Assembly: GCA_910577085.1 (NCBI GenBank)
Contig: CAJTLE010000018.1
Coordinates: 1-31,979 of the forward strand
Direction: 5' to 3'
Length of the DNA stretch: 31,979 bases
From: an uncultured Allobaculum sp.
GTDB lineage: Bacteria > Bacillota_I > Bacilli_A > Erysipelotrichales > Erysipelotrichaceae
Numbering within the stretch: position 1 is the first letter of the stretch; every line of letters starts with the position of its first letter. Below the pieces are notes generated by a model. The model had not been told where the DNA came from, did not search any database, and saw only the letters and a list, made by a program, of their open reading frames with translations. Below are positions 23,613 through 31,948 of this stretch, piece by piece. The translations under genes and the position numbers were made by a program.

Positions 23613-24104
23613 ATGAAAAAGAATGAAGTTTTTCCATGGCCAATGGAAGAAGGAACAGCCATGGATTATGTGAATGGCCAGCTTTTGCTGGTCGTAAAAG
23701 ATGATGAATGGAACGAAAACCAGCTGGCCTCTGCTGCCAGAGAACCATTCAGCGTCATGGCCTGTGAGACCAATGGCATGATTATCTTCCTGCTGGAGGG
23801 CGGACCATTGGATACTTGCGATTTTTATTTCAACATTCAGGAGTGTGATGAAAAGGATCAGCTGCTGGCTGCCAAAAATATTGATGTGCAGGCAGTGCTG
23901 CTTGATGCCAATAATGTGATAAAAGTCGTAAAAAGTGCCACGCTTGCAGCAAAACCGAGTGAAGAGCTGCACAAGCTTTTCGAAAAACAGGCTAATATGG
24001 AGTTCATGCCGGGTGAATATGACGTCAATCTTGACGGACTGATGGCCACAATGGAGCCAGCTGAACTGGCCCGTTATGGTAAAGTCAGCTTCCAGCTCAA
24101 CTGA
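23613..24104 (+). CDS. protein of unknown function
   Basis: 163 residues from ATG 23613. I do not recognise the family. Soluble, no signal peptide or membrane segment, acidic, with alternating hydrophobic strands (GQLLLVVKDDEW, MIIFLLEGG, DFYFNIQECDE). The start is uncertain: TATACT (23599-23604) nearly abuts ATG 23613, which would make a leaderless message, while AAGGA (23651) suits ATG 23661, which would drop 16 residues. Frames begin as early as 23565. The gap 23385-23612 before it holds no other gene. The ACT-domain gene follows after 71 bases with its own ribosome site, possibly one transcript. Confidence 0.65.
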   Translation: MKKNEVFPWPMEEGTAMDYVNGQLLLVVKDDEWNENQLASAAREPFSVMACETNGMIIFLLEGGPLDTCDFYFNIQECDEKDQLLAAKNIDVQAVLLDANNVIKVVKSATLAAKPSEELHKLFEKQANMEFMPGEYDVNLDGLMATMEPAELARYGKVSFQLN

Positions 24105-24175
24105 TCTGGACAAAACCCCGACATCAGGACTGTAAAAACAGTCCCAAACCCGAATAGAGGAGAAGTTTGAAAAGT

Positions 24176-24445
24176 ATGAAAGCTGTTATCAGTGTAATCG
24201 GACAGGACCGCGTTGGAATCCTGGCCATGTGCGCCAATGTCTGTGCCGGACATCAGGTGAATGTTCTTGAAGTTTCACAGACTATTCTCGATGGTATGTT
24301 TTCGATGACCATGATCGTCGATATGGACCGGATGGATATTACCTTTGATGCCTTTGCAGGCGAACTCGAAACACTCGGAATTGAAAACGCTCTGGTTATC
24401 CGGGTCATGAACTACGAAATTTTCCAGGCGATGCACACGATTTAG
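24176..24445 (+). CDS. ACT-domain protein (UPF0237 type)
   Basis: 89 residues, a single ACT domain: AVISVIGQDRVGILAMCANVCAGHQVNVLEVSQT then FSMTMIVDMD. ACT domains bind amino acids and regulate metabolism. The ATG at 24176 matches the conserved start of the family; a TTG at 24167 in the same frame sits nearer the AGAGGAG (24156-24162) and could also be used. It is followed after 9 bases by the UPF0210 gene; the two families are neighbours in many genomes, which suggests the ACT protein regulates the larger one. The ligand is unknown. Confidence 0.85.
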   Translation: MKAVISVIGQDRVGILAMCANVCAGHQVNVLEVSQTILDGMFSMTMIVDMDRMDITFDAFAGELETLGIENALVIRVMNYEIFQAMHTI

Positions 24446-24454
24446 AGGGCCGCT

Positions 24455-25810
24455 ATGCAGACAGATAAAATTCTGGAAACCATCAAGATGATTGATGAGG
24501 AGTGCCTGGATATCCGCACCATTACCATGGGCATCTCCTTACTGGATTGTGCGGATGCCAACATTCATGAATCCTGCCGTAAAATCGAACGAAAAATCTG
24601 CACACTGGCCAAAGATCTGGTCAAAGTCGGCGATGATATTTCCCGCGAATACGGAATTCCGGTTGTCAACAAACGAATTTCCGTTACCCCAATTGCTATG
24701 CTTGCAGCCGCAAGCGGCGGCGACCCCGTTGAATATGCGCTGACGTTAGAGCGTTGCGCGCAGAAACTTGGTGTCAACTTTATCGGCGGCTATTCGGCTC
24801 TGGTCCAGAAGGGCTATTCCCATGGCGACAATGCGCTGATTGAAAGTATCCCAAGAGCTCTTGCAGCGACCCAGCATGTGTGTGCTTCCGTCAATATTGG
24901 CAGCACAAAAGCTGGCATCAACATGGATGCGGTCAAACAGATGGGGAAAATCATCCGTGAAAGTGCAGAACTGACTGCCGATGATAACTGCCTTGGCGCT
25001 GCCAAACTGGTTGTTTTCTGCAATGCGCCTGAAGATAACCCATTCATGGCCGGTGCTTTCCATGGCGTTGGTGAAGGGGACTGCGTCATTAACGTTGGCG
25101 TATCTGGTCCTGGTGTTGTCCGGGCTGCTCTGGCAAAAATGCCAAAAGATGCCCCAATGAATGAACTGGCCGGTCTGATCAAACGCACTGCCTTCAAAAT
25201 CACCCGCATGGGACAGATGGTCGGCCGCGAAGCTGGCAGACGTCTTGGCGTTCCATTCGGGATTGTTGACCTGTCGCTGGCTCCAACCCCTGCTGTTGGG
25301 GACTCGGTTGCCTATATTCTGGAAGAAATGGGTCTGGAAACCTGTGGTGCTTATGGAACCACTGCCTGTCTTGCCATGCTCAACGATGCGGTCAAAAAAG
25401 GCGGCGTGATGGCGGCAAGCAATGTCGGTGGTCTGTCAGGTGCCTTTATTCCGGTTTCTGAAGATGCCGGTATGATCAATGCTGCATCCAAAGGCGTACT
25501 GAAACTTGAAAAACTGGAAGCCATGACCGCTGTTTGCTCGGTGGGTCTGGATATGATCGTTGTTCCAGGATCGACCAGTGCGGATATCATTTCGGGTATG
25601 ATCGCGGATGAAGCTGCAATTGGTATGGTCAACTCCAAAACCACTGCAGTTCGTGTGATTCCAGCGATCGGCAAAGAAGTCGGTGACGTTCTCGACTTTG
25701 GCGGTCTGCTTGGATCCGGTCCAGTCATGGACATCAACCAGGAAAACAACTCCGTCTTCGTTAACCGCGGCGGACGCATTCCAGCTCCATTACAGGCTCT
25801 GAAAAACTAA
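24455..25810 (+). CDS. UPF0210 / PFL-family protein (DUF711)
   Basis: 451 residues, matching the family length. Soluble, conserved in many Firmicutes; biochemical activity not established to my knowledge. Recognisable phrases are ITMGISLLDCAD, NKRISVTPIAMLAAA, FIGGYSALVQKGYS, VGVSGPGVVRAAL, FGIVDLSLAPTPAVGDSVA and MIVVPGSTSADIISG. AGAGGG 6 bases before ATG gives a good start. Translation is probably coupled to the ACT-domain gene 9 bases upstream. Distant structural resemblance to glycyl-radical-type folds has been proposed, but I see no glycyl-radical signature. Confidence 0.88.
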   Translation: MQTDKILETIKMIDEECLDIRTITMGISLLDCADANIHESCRKIERKICTLAKDLVKVGDDISREYGIPVVNKRISVTPIAMLAAASGGDPVEYALTLERCAQKLGVNFIGGYSALVQKGYSHGDNALIESIPRALAATQHVCASVNIGSTKAGINMDAVKQMGKIIRESAELTADDNCLGAAKLVVFCNAPEDNPFMAGAFHGVGEGDCVINVGVSGPGVVRAALAKMPKDAPMNELAGLIKRTAFKITRMGQMVGREAGRRLGVPFGIVDLSLAPTPAVGDSVAYILEEMGLETCGAYGTTACLAMLNDAVKKGGVMAASNVGGLSGAFIPVSEDAGMINAASKGVLKLEKLEAMTAVCSVGLDMIVVPGSTSADIISGMIADEAAIGMVNSKTTAVRVIPAIGKEVGDVLDFGGLLGSGPVMDINQENNSVFVNRGGRIPAPLQALKN

Positions 25811-25915
25811 GTGGACAATACGAAGTGAAAGTCAGAATGAAAATCTGAACGAAAACCAGAAGCAGATTGTTTTTCGTTTGGTCATTTCTCATTCAACCAC
25901 TTTCTGCATACAATC

Positions 25916-25953
25916 AACAGACTCTGACATTTGAGGCCAGAGTCTGTTTTTTT
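25916..25953 (+). terminator. intrinsic terminator after the UPF0210 gene
   Basis: AACAGACTCTG / CAGAGTCTGTT around ACATTTGAGGC with seven T. Confidence 0.9.
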
Positions 25954-26084
25954 CCGGGATAGGACGAAATTGAAAAGAAAAGATTATAAGAACAAAAAGG
26001 GTCGGTCAGAAGTGAATCCAACAAAATCCTGCGGGATTTTCAAATTTGGTGATTAATGTTTGCCTTTTAAAATTCACTGTGCTT

Positions 26085-26339
26085 AAATCTTCGCATAAAC
26101 GTAGAAGAGAAGTAGTAAGGACTGGAAACTTGCAGAGAGACGGCGTTTGGTGGAAGTCGTCAGTGAAAGGTTCTGAACGTGTCTTGGAGTGCGGGTTAAT
26201 CCCTGCCGTTATCCGCGTTAAGGATAAAGTGCCCCGATCAGGTCATCTCATATCAAAATCCTGACATCGGGGAAGTTAGGTGGTACCGCGTGATCAGCGC
26301 CCTTTCATGATGCGAAAAGCAATGAAAGGGCGCTTTTTT
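26085..26339 (+). ncRNA. T-box leader, specifier CGU (arginine), with terminator
   Basis: T-box sequence AGGTGGTACCGCG at 26279-26291. Stem I is readable: base TCGCA (26091) with TGCGG (26190), loop-E AGTA (26114-26117) opposite GAA (26175-26177), the helix AGGACT (26118-26123) with AGGTTCT above, and the distal AGAGAGA and TTTGGTGGAAG motifs. The three bases after GAA are CGT (26178-26180), an arginine codon. Stem II (TTATCC/GGATAA), stem III (CCCCGAT/ATCGGGG) and the terminator AGCGCCCTTTCAT / ATGAAAGGGCGCT with T run (26296-26339) follow. TGGT in the bulge fits a tRNA with discriminator A. Uncharged tRNA-Arg would therefore turn on the transporter operon. Confidence 0.9.
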
Positions 26340-26388
26340 ATTCGAGACTTCTCGAGGGATATCCAATATCCCGGAAAGGAAAAATGTT

Positions 26389-27222
26389 ATGAAAAAAACA
26401 GTATCAGCAGCTTTATGTTCCGCTATGGCACTGACTCTGGCGGCATGCTCTTCGAATAGTGGCAGCACAAGCACAACAAGCAGCGAAGCAAGCAGCGTTG
26501 CAGACAGCCAGACTTCCACTGTCGCAAAATCTACAGAGCCTGAAACAGAAATTCTGATCGGTATTTCCCCAGACTACCCACCATATGAATCCAAGTCTTC
26601 TTCTGGTGAAATGGAAGGATTCGACCTGGAAATGACCGAATGGATCTTCAATTACCTCAACGAACAGGGCCACAACTACACATATGATTTCGAAGAACTC
26701 TCCTTCGACACCATCATTTCTGCCCTGCAGGCTGGTCAGATTGACTTAGGTATTTCCGGTTTCACTTATGATGAAAGCCGTAAAGGAATCTTCTCGGATT
26801 CTTACTATGATTCCGCTCAGGTTCTGGTTGTTGCAGAAGACTCTGAAGTAACCAGCACAGACGATCTGAATGGAAAACAGGTTGGTGCTCAGATGGGTAC
26901 AACTGGCGAAGATGCCGCTAACGGTATTGAAGGCGCTGAAGTTGTCCCAACAAAAGATGCCAACATTATGATGGAAAACTTAAAAGCTCACGGACTCGAT
27001 GCAGTTGTCATCGATAAAGCTGTTGCCGACAAATATGTCTCTGAAGGTGGATTCAAGATTGTTGGCGAAGACCTCATGGAAGAGGAAAACATCATCTACT
27101 CTACAGAAGCACACCAGGATCTGATGGATCAGATCAATGATGCCATTAAAGCCTTCAAAGAAAGTGAAGACTACCAGACTCTGACTGAAAAATGGTTCTC
27201 TTCTGCTGAAGCGGCTGAATAA
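26389..27222 (+). CDS. amino-acid ABC transporter, substrate-binding lipoprotein
   Basis: 277 residues. Secreted lipoprotein: basic start, hydrophobic core and lipobox LTLAAC with Cys20, then a Ser/Thr-rich linker. SBP_bac_3 fold from ~50: GISPDYPPYES, GEMEGFDLEMTEWI, ISALQAGQIDLGISGFTYDESRK and VGAQMGTTGED. These are the polar amino-acid binding elements (His/Arg/Lys/Gln group). AAAGGA 8 bases before the start. First gene of the T-box operon; its stop overlaps the permease start (TAATG). The arginine specifier upstream suggests arginine as ligand, which the sequence alone does not prove. Confidence 0.92.
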   Translation: MKKTVSAALCSAMALTLAACSSNSGSTSTTSSEASSVADSQTSTVAKSTEPETEILIGISPDYPPYESKSSSGEMEGFDLEMTEWIFNYLNEQGHNYTYDFEELSFDTIISALQAGQIDLGISGFTYDESRKGIFSDSYYDSAQVLVVAEDSEVTSTDDLNGKQVGAQMGTTGEDAANGIEGAEVVPTKDANIMMENLKAHGLDAVVIDKAVADKYVSEGGFKIVGEDLMEEENIIYSTEAHQDLMDQINDAIKAFKESEDYQTLTEKWFSSAEAAE

Positions 27223-27893
27223 TGGAAAATATTTTAACCCAAGCCAATATCTTATTTCTGCTCAAAGGTGCCGGTATCTCGCTGGCCCTGGCCATTGGAG
27301 CATTGTTAATCGGAATGGTCATCGGTATCCTCATGGCTGCCGGCTGCCTTTCGAAAACAAAGATTCTGAACTGGCTTTGTAAAGGTTATGTGGAGCTTTT
27401 CCGTGGAACTCCAATGCTTTTACAGATTATGTTCTTCTACTTAGGTGTCCCTGTTCTGATTCGTCTGATTACAGGAACCCGCGTAAGAATGGACGTCTAC
27501 ATGGTGGCCTTAACTGCTCTTTCTTTGAACTCTGGAGCCTATCAGTGCGAACTTTTCCGTGCTGGAATTCAGGGCGTTGAAAAAGGACAGTGGGAAGCCT
27601 GCGAAACCCTTGGCATTGGCTACTGGCCGATGATGTTCAAAATCATCCTGCCACAGGCCTTTAAACGGATTATCCCACCACTGGTTTCCGAATTTATTAC
27701 TCTGATTAAAGACTCCTCGCTGGCAAGCTGTATCGGCGCCGGAGAGTTGATGTACAACGTTCAGGTTCTGGGCGTTGAATACTACGATTACCTGGCTCCA
27801 TTAATTGCAGCAGGTGTTCTGTATCTGACGATGACGCTGGTCATCAGCTGGCTGTCCCGTATTCTGGAAAGGAGGTTGTCGATCAGTGACTAA
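27222..27893 (+). CDS. amino-acid ABC transporter, permease
   Basis: 223 residues, about five membrane helices (~12-38, 58-78, 92-108, 165-178, 189-214). HisM/GlnP-type family: FRGTPMLLQI (~61-70) and the ATPase-coupling EAA loop EACETLGIGYWPMMFKIILP (~127-146). Overlaps the binding-protein stop by one base and the ATPase start by eight, so the three genes are translationally coupled. Only one permease gene is present, so the channel is probably a homodimer. Confidence 0.94.
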   Translation: MENILTQANILFLLKGAGISLALAIGALLIGMVIGILMAAGCLSKTKILNWLCKGYVELFRGTPMLLQIMFFYLGVPVLIRLITGTRVRMDVYMVALTALSLNSGAYQCELFRAGIQGVEKGQWEACETLGIGYWPMMFKIILPQAFKRIIPPLVSEFITLIKDSSLASCIGAGELMYNVQVLGVEYYDYLAPLIAAGVLYLTMTLVISWLSRILERRLSISD

Positions 27894-28641
27894 TTCAAAT
27901 CCTGAATATATGATCGAAGCCAAAAACCTTTCCAAACACTTCGAAAAGCTGCATGCACTCAACCATGCCAATCTGAATGTCAAAAAAGGCGAAGTGGTTT
28001 GTCTGATCGGACCTTCCGGTTCTGGAAAATCGACGTTCCTTCGCTGCATTCATGGTCTGGAAACACCAGATGAAGGGGAAGTGTATCTGGAAGGCGCTAA
28101 GATGGATCCTTCCAATAAGGCTGAATATCGTGCCCTGCGCAATAAAATGGGGTTCGTGTTCCAGCACTTCAACCTGTTTCCAAACCTGACGGTTCTGGAA
28201 AACTGCAAATTTGCTCAGACAACGGTTCTGAAACGTTCCGAACAGGAAGCTGAAGCAACTGCGCTTGAATACCTGGGAAAAGTCGGACTGGTCGATAAAA
28301 AAGATGCCTATCCAAATAACCTGTCCGGTGGACAGAAACAGCGTGTGGCCATTGCCCGTGCGCTTTGCATGAATCCGGAAATCATGCTCTTTGACGAACC
28401 AACGTCTGCTCTTGACCCGGAAATGATCAAAGAGGTTCTGGAAGTTATGCAGGAACTGGCTGATCAGGGAATGACCATGATCGTTGTAACCCACGAAATG
28501 GGCTTTGCCCGTAAAGTGGGAACCCGTGTTATCTTCCTGGAAAACGGTCATGTCATTGAAGATGCGGACAGTGAAACATTCTTCACGGCACCAAAATCCG
28601 ATCGTGCCCAGGAGTTCCTGTCCAAAGTCATTTACGATTAA
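27886..28641 (+). CDS. amino-acid ABC transporter, ATP-binding protein
   Basis: 251 residues, starting at GTG 27886, 10 bases after AAAGGAGG (27868-27875) inside the permease gene. All ATPase motifs intact: Walker A GPSGSGKST (42-50), Q-loop FVFQHFNLFP, signature LSGGQKQR, Walker B IMLFDEPTSALD and H-loop VVTHEMGFA. GlnQ/ArtP/HisP group typical of polar amino-acid uptake. Followed 15 bases later by the aminotransferase gene. Confidence 0.96.
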   Translation: MTNSNPEYMIEAKNLSKHFEKLHALNHANLNVKKGEVVCLIGPSGSGKSTFLRCIHGLETPDEGEVYLEGAKMDPSNKAEYRALRNKMGFVFQHFNLFPNLTVLENCKFAQTTVLKRSEQEAEATALEYLGKVGLVDKKDAYPNNLSGGQKQRVAIARALCMNPEIMLFDEPTSALDPEMIKEVLEVMQELADQGMTMIVVTHEMGFARKVGTRVIFLENGHVIEDADSETFFTAPKSDRAQEFLSKVIYD

Positions 28642-28656
28642 TAAAGGATAGATGAA

Positions 28657-29778
28657 ATGAAACTTAAGGATTTTCTGACTGAAAAGTGGATGAACAACTA
28701 CGAGCGGGAAGCCAGATACAATCTGACCGATACTTCCTGCGACGCCTTGTCCATGAACGATCTGCTTGCCTGTCAGCCTGATGCACTGGCCGATTTGCCA
28801 TTGGATTATGGCTGGATTACTGGAGATCCCGCTTTACGGCAGGAGATCCTTTCTTTGTATTCCAGCCAGGATGAAGATACGCTGACGACCACATGCGGGG
28901 CTTTGCAGGGCAACGAAATGGTGATGGCCATGCTTCTTGGCGATCAGGATCATGTCATTACCTTTACGCCGGGCTATCAGCAGTTTGCGGATTTCCCGCG
29001 CTGGCTTGGCTGCGATGTGAGTGAAATTGAGCTTTGTGAAGAAGACTGGTCTTTGGATCTTGAAACGCTCAAAGCAGCTTTAAAACCCAATACCCGACTC
29101 ATTGTCTTTGCCAATCCAAGCAATCCTACCGGAACCTGGCTTAATAAAGAACAGCTCAATACGCTGGCTGCGATAGCCAGAGAACACACAAAGACCACAG
29201 GCCAGCCGCTGTGGATTCTTTGTGATGAGGTCTACCGTGATCCTATGGATGAAAACCAGCCGGCCATCAGTGATGTTTATGAATATGGCGTTTCTACCGG
29301 CAGCTTTTCCAAACTGCTGGGACTGGCAGGGCTTCGTTTAGGGTGGATCAAAGGCAATGCCGATCTGATCGACAAGATCAATACTTTCCGGGATTACACC
29401 ATTATCTCGGCTGGTCCATTATCTGAACGGTTAGGGGCGATTGCACTTCAGAATAAAGAACAGATTCTGGACCATACGCACAAAACAGTTGCCGATAACC
29501 TTGAAGTTCTGCGCAAATGGCTCAAGCAGACTCCGTACTTTTCCTGTGTGCTGCCTGACCATGGAACAGTGGCGTTCCTGAAAATTCCAGAAGGAATTTC
29601 GAGTGAACGCTTCGCAAAAGATTTGCTTGAACAGACGGGAATCTTCTTTGTTCCGGGCAGCTGTTTCCATAAAGAAGGCTATGTCAGACTTGGTCTGGGT
29701 AAAACCCATGAAGATCTGGCTGGAGTTCTTGAAAAACTCGATGCCTGGACTCAAAACTGGCTCGCTCATCTTGATTAA
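28657..29778 (+). CDS. PLP-dependent fold-type I aminotransferase (class I/II), possibly arginine-related
   Basis: 373 residues, full length. PLP lysine Lys219 in SFSKLLGLAGLRLGW; Asn156 in NPSNPTGT and Asp190/Tyr193 in CDEVYRD hold the cofactor; the late Arg in GYVRLGLG should bind the substrate carboxylate. The order FRDYTIISAGPLSERLGAIAL and FVPGSCFHKEGYVRLG resembles the branch containing capreomycidine synthase (VioD), an arginine-derived-substrate enzyme, as judged from memory only. Last gene of the T-box operon, 15 bases after the ATPase, AAAGGA before ATG, terminator after. If the leader really reads arginine codons, an arginine or derived substrate is attractive, but a generic transaminase is equally possible. 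Confidence 0.85.
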   Translation: MKLKDFLTEKWMNNYEREARYNLTDTSCDALSMNDLLACQPDALADLPLDYGWITGDPALRQEILSLYSSQDEDTLTTTCGALQGNEMVMAMLLGDQDHVITFTPGYQQFADFPRWLGCDVSEIELCEEDWSLDLETLKAALKPNTRLIVFANPSNPTGTWLNKEQLNTLAAIAREHTKTTGQPLWILCDEVYRDPMDENQPAISDVYEYGVSTGSFSKLLGLAGLRLGWIKGNADLIDKINTFRDYTIISAGPLSERLGAIALQNKEQILDHTHKTVADNLEVLRKWLKQTPYFSCVLPDHGTVAFLKIPEGISSERFAKDLLEQTGIFFVPGSCFHKEGYVRLGLGKTHEDLAGVLEKLDAWTQNWLAHLD

Positions 29779-29783
29779 TCATT

Positions 29784-29820
29784 CCGAAGCTTCCTGTCAA
29801 AAAGAAGCTTCGGATTTTTT
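29784..29820 (+). terminator. intrinsic terminator of the T-box operon
   Basis: CCGAAGCTTC / GAAGCTTCGG around a 10-base loop, then A and a T run. Confidence 0.93.
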
Positions 29821-29992
29821 TATCCAAATAAGATTAAAAGAGGATGCCTGTGACGGTTCGAAATCAACAGATAAACCCAGAACGAAGGAAAATGAAGGAA
29901 TTTGATGCGAAAATCGAGGAGTTCAAGCTTGTATAGGGTCCACATCTCTTACAATTCCCAATTGGCTGGAATGACCGTGTTAGAATGAGGGA

Positions 29993-30469
29993 ATGAAAAC
30001 ATGGAAAAATATCATCCTGCTGGCAGTTTGTGTGCTGCTTTCGGGATGTCATTCAAAATCAAAAGTCGATCCGGCAACGTCTTCAAACTGGCAGTGCACC
30101 CAGTCTACAACTGTTCTCCAGCTTGAAAACAATCAGGATACGCTGCAGAAAACCAGGCAGGTTTTTATTCTGCCCTATGATGCGATTGTTCAGGATGAAA
30201 ATACGGATACTCAGGAAGCCAGAGAGAAAGCTCTGGAGCTCTGTTCGCAGATGTTTAAGGATATTGATGGCGTAACATTTGAAAGCGAAGCAGTTGAAAC
30301 CGGAATTCAGTGCACGCTGACCATCGATTATGGCCAGGCTGATCTTTCTCAGCTCAAAGAAGCGGGACTGACGGATGAGCTTGGATTAAAAGAAGGCTAT
30401 ATTTCTCTTTCCGATACGATCGACAAACTGGAATCGGATGGATTTGCCTGTCAGGCGGTGAGCCAATGA
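29993..30469 (+). CDS. putative lipoprotein (DUF1307/YehR-like)
   Basis: 158 residues. Type II signal peptide: basic start, hydrophobic core, lipobox LLSGC with Cys19. The mature part is soluble, acidic and beta-strand rich, with VFILPYDAIVQDENTDTQEAREKALEL, split at the strand edge, and CTLTIDYGQADLSQL. Size and pattern recall small DUF1307 lipoproteins; that family call is tentative. The ribosome site before ATG 29993 is weak (AGGGA adjacent). TACAAT (29950-29955) may be a -10. The stop overlaps the next ATG, so the two genes are coupled. Confidence 0.72.
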   Translation: MKTWKNIILLAVCVLLSGCHSKSKVDPATSSNWQCTQSTTVLQLENNQDTLQKTRQVFILPYDAIVQDENTDTQEAREKALELCSQMFKDIDGVTFESEAVETGIQCTLTIDYGQADLSQLKEAGLTDELGLKEGYISLSDTIDKLESDGFACQAVSQ

Positions 30470-31149
30470 GATATTACATTTCGGACTGCCATTTCTTCCA
30501 TCGCTCTTTATTGACCAGCATGGACAAAAGACCGTTTGAGAGCGTTGAAGAAATGAATGAGTTCATGATCAACCAATGGAACTCACGGATTAAAAAGAAC
30601 GATGAAGTGGTGATTCTGGGTGATTTCAGCTGGGGAACAGCCGAACAGACGGAAGAACTGCTCAAGCGGCTCAATGGCCGCAAATATCTGATCAAAGGCA
30701 ACCACGATCTCTATTTGAAGGATAAAAACTTTGATGAGTCTTTGTTTGTCTGGGTCAAAGACTATGCGGAAGTTCATGATAACCGCCGTAAGGTCGTGCT
30801 GTGCCACTATCCAATTGTCTGCTATAACGGTCAGTATCGGCTCGATGAGAACGGTCAGCCGAAAACTTGGATGTTATATGGCCATATCCATAACACCCAT
30901 GATCAGGATCTGATTGATCAGTATGCCAAGGTGGTTGGCAAGAGCAGTCATAAGCGGATTGGTTCCGGAGAAGAAGCACCAATTCCATTTCAGATGATCA
31001 ACTGCTTCTGTGTGCGCAGCAACTATATTCCATTAACTCTGGATGAATGGATTGAAGTCGAAAAGAAACGACAGGCCGCTCTTGAAGCGGATGAAAAGCT
31101 TTTGGACGAGGCCTCTAAACTGGCAGAGCCAGAAACGACAGGGAAATAG
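30466..31149 (+). CDS. calcineurin-like metallophosphoesterase
   Basis: 227 residues. Metal ligands follow the family pattern: SDCHFFH (Asp7, His9), VILGDFSWG, IKGNHD (~66-71), LCHYPI and YGHIHN near the middle. This small cytosolic group (phage-ser/thr-phosphatase-like or YfcE-like) often acts on phosphodiesters; the substrate is unknown. A charged helix-rich tail follows residue ~190. ATG 30466 overlaps the lipoprotein stop, so the pair is co-translated. Followed by a terminator 31177-31228. Confidence 0.88.
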   Translation: MRYYISDCHFFHRSLLTSMDKRPFESVEEMNEFMINQWNSRIKKNDEVVILGDFSWGTAEQTEELLKRLNGRKYLIKGNHDLYLKDKNFDESLFVWVKDYAEVHDNRRKVVLCHYPIVCYNGQYRLDENGQPKTWMLYGHIHNTHDQDLIDQYAKVVGKSSHKRIGSGEEAPIPFQMINCFCVRSNYIPLTLDEWIEVEKKRQAALEADEKLLDEASKLAEPETTGK

Positions 31150-31176
31150 AAGAACAGGAAATATAGAAGAAAAAGA

Positions 31177-31228
31177 AAATGCGGATTTTCGAAAACTTCC
31201 ATTGGAAGATCGAAAACCCGCATTTTTT
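31177..31228 (+). terminator. intrinsic terminator of the lipoprotein-phosphoesterase pair
   Basis: AAATGCGGATTTTCGA / TCGAAAACCCGCATTT (one mismatch) with T run. Confidence 0.88.
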
Positions 31229-31274
31229 GTATGAACGGCAGACAGCCAGAAACTGGATATAACTGAATATAAAG

Positions 31275-31301
31275 AAAAACGGCAGATCTTACGACCTGCC
31301 G
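31275..31301 (-). terminator. intrinsic terminator of tRNA-Glu
   Basis: Minus strand: CGGCAGGTC-GTAA-GATCTGCCG then TTTTTCTTT, 13 bases after the tRNA 3' end. Confidence 0.88.
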
Positions 31302-31313
31302 GTTGATTTCAAA

Positions 31314-31389
31314 TGGTGACGCGTACGGGATTCGAACCCGTGAATGTATGCGTGAAAGGCATATGAGTTAACCGTTTCTCCAACGCGCC
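31314..31389 (-). tRNA. tRNA-Glu(UUC)
   Basis: 76-base cloverleaf on the minus strand. The acceptor GGCGCGT pairs with ACGCGTC and CCA is encoded. The anticodon loop CTTTCAC gives TTC (31356-31354), and the T arm contains GGGTTCGAATCCC. It has its own promoter and terminator. Confidence 0.96.
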
Positions 31390-31429
31390 ATTTGTGTTTG
31401 TTTTTGGTGCCGCGCCTCAGCGCTCATTT

Positions 31430-31457
31430 ATAATATCAGATCCCATTTGGATTGCAA
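31430..31457 (-). promoter_or_regulatory. probable tRNA-Glu promoter
   Basis: Minus strand TTGCAA (31457-31452), 16 bases, TATTAT (31435-31430), 40 bases before the tRNA. Confidence 0.6.
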
Positions 31458-31761
31458 GCAAAATATGAAAAAAATTTTTGCGATTTGATCAGATCCGGAA
31501 ACCAAGATCGAACAGGAGAGCGGATAATCTTTATCTATCAGGTGATCAGACATTCTCAATTTTTGAAGCTCAACGCTCGTTCTTTGATTTCTGTAAATAG
31601 TCTAACACGCTCTGCCAACAGAAAAGAAGCCAGAGACTGAAATTATTTACCTGAAACAGATGATATTTAAATCTTGAATGCGTTGAATGTAGAAACGGAG
31701 CCGGATCAGCAGTCCAGAATAGAATTTTGTATCCTCCATCTCTGTTTCTCTAAATCCAGGA
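31458..31761. other. non-coding gap between tRNA-Glu and the transposon right end
   Basis: No supportable gene. A 62-codon frame at 31452 lacks a ribosome site and overlaps the tRNA promoter. Moderately A/T-rich, no clear hairpins. Its right end (31700-31761) is the sequence flanking the tnpB-type element. Confidence 0.5.
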
Positions 31762-31948
31762 TTGAAAGCGGCAGATCTACTGAAGCGAAGCGATGGTAGA
31801 TTCACGCTCCTAAAGCAAGAATAGAGTAAGTCGTTTGAATGTAGGGATACACTCCCTTCGTTAAATGAGGTTGTTTTATCCCTGATAGGATAAAACGGTT
31901 ACATCCCTGTCTGCGAACAGTGTTCGGCATTAGCCGGCGGGAGAAGGG
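31762..31948 (-). mobile_element. right end of an IS200/IS605-type element with tnpB-associated (omega/reRNA-like) RNA
   Basis: Read on the minus strand, a structured non-coding region ends in the imperfect hairpin ATCTAC..GTAGAT (31798-31772), then CTGCCGCTTTCAA (31774-31762). TTCAA after a terminal hairpin is the typical IS605-like right end and also the 3' end of the guide RNA scaffold used by TnpB. Inside are GTTTTATCC / GGATAAAAC (about 31895-31871) and GGGA..TCCC (about 31857-31843). Beyond 31762 the flank would serve as the guide. Identified by pattern only; the body of the element is beyond the window. Confidence 0.5.

Noticed and set aside
31452..31640. A 62-codon plus frame right of tRNA-Glu
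   Set aside because: It begins inside the tRNA promoter and has no ribosome site.
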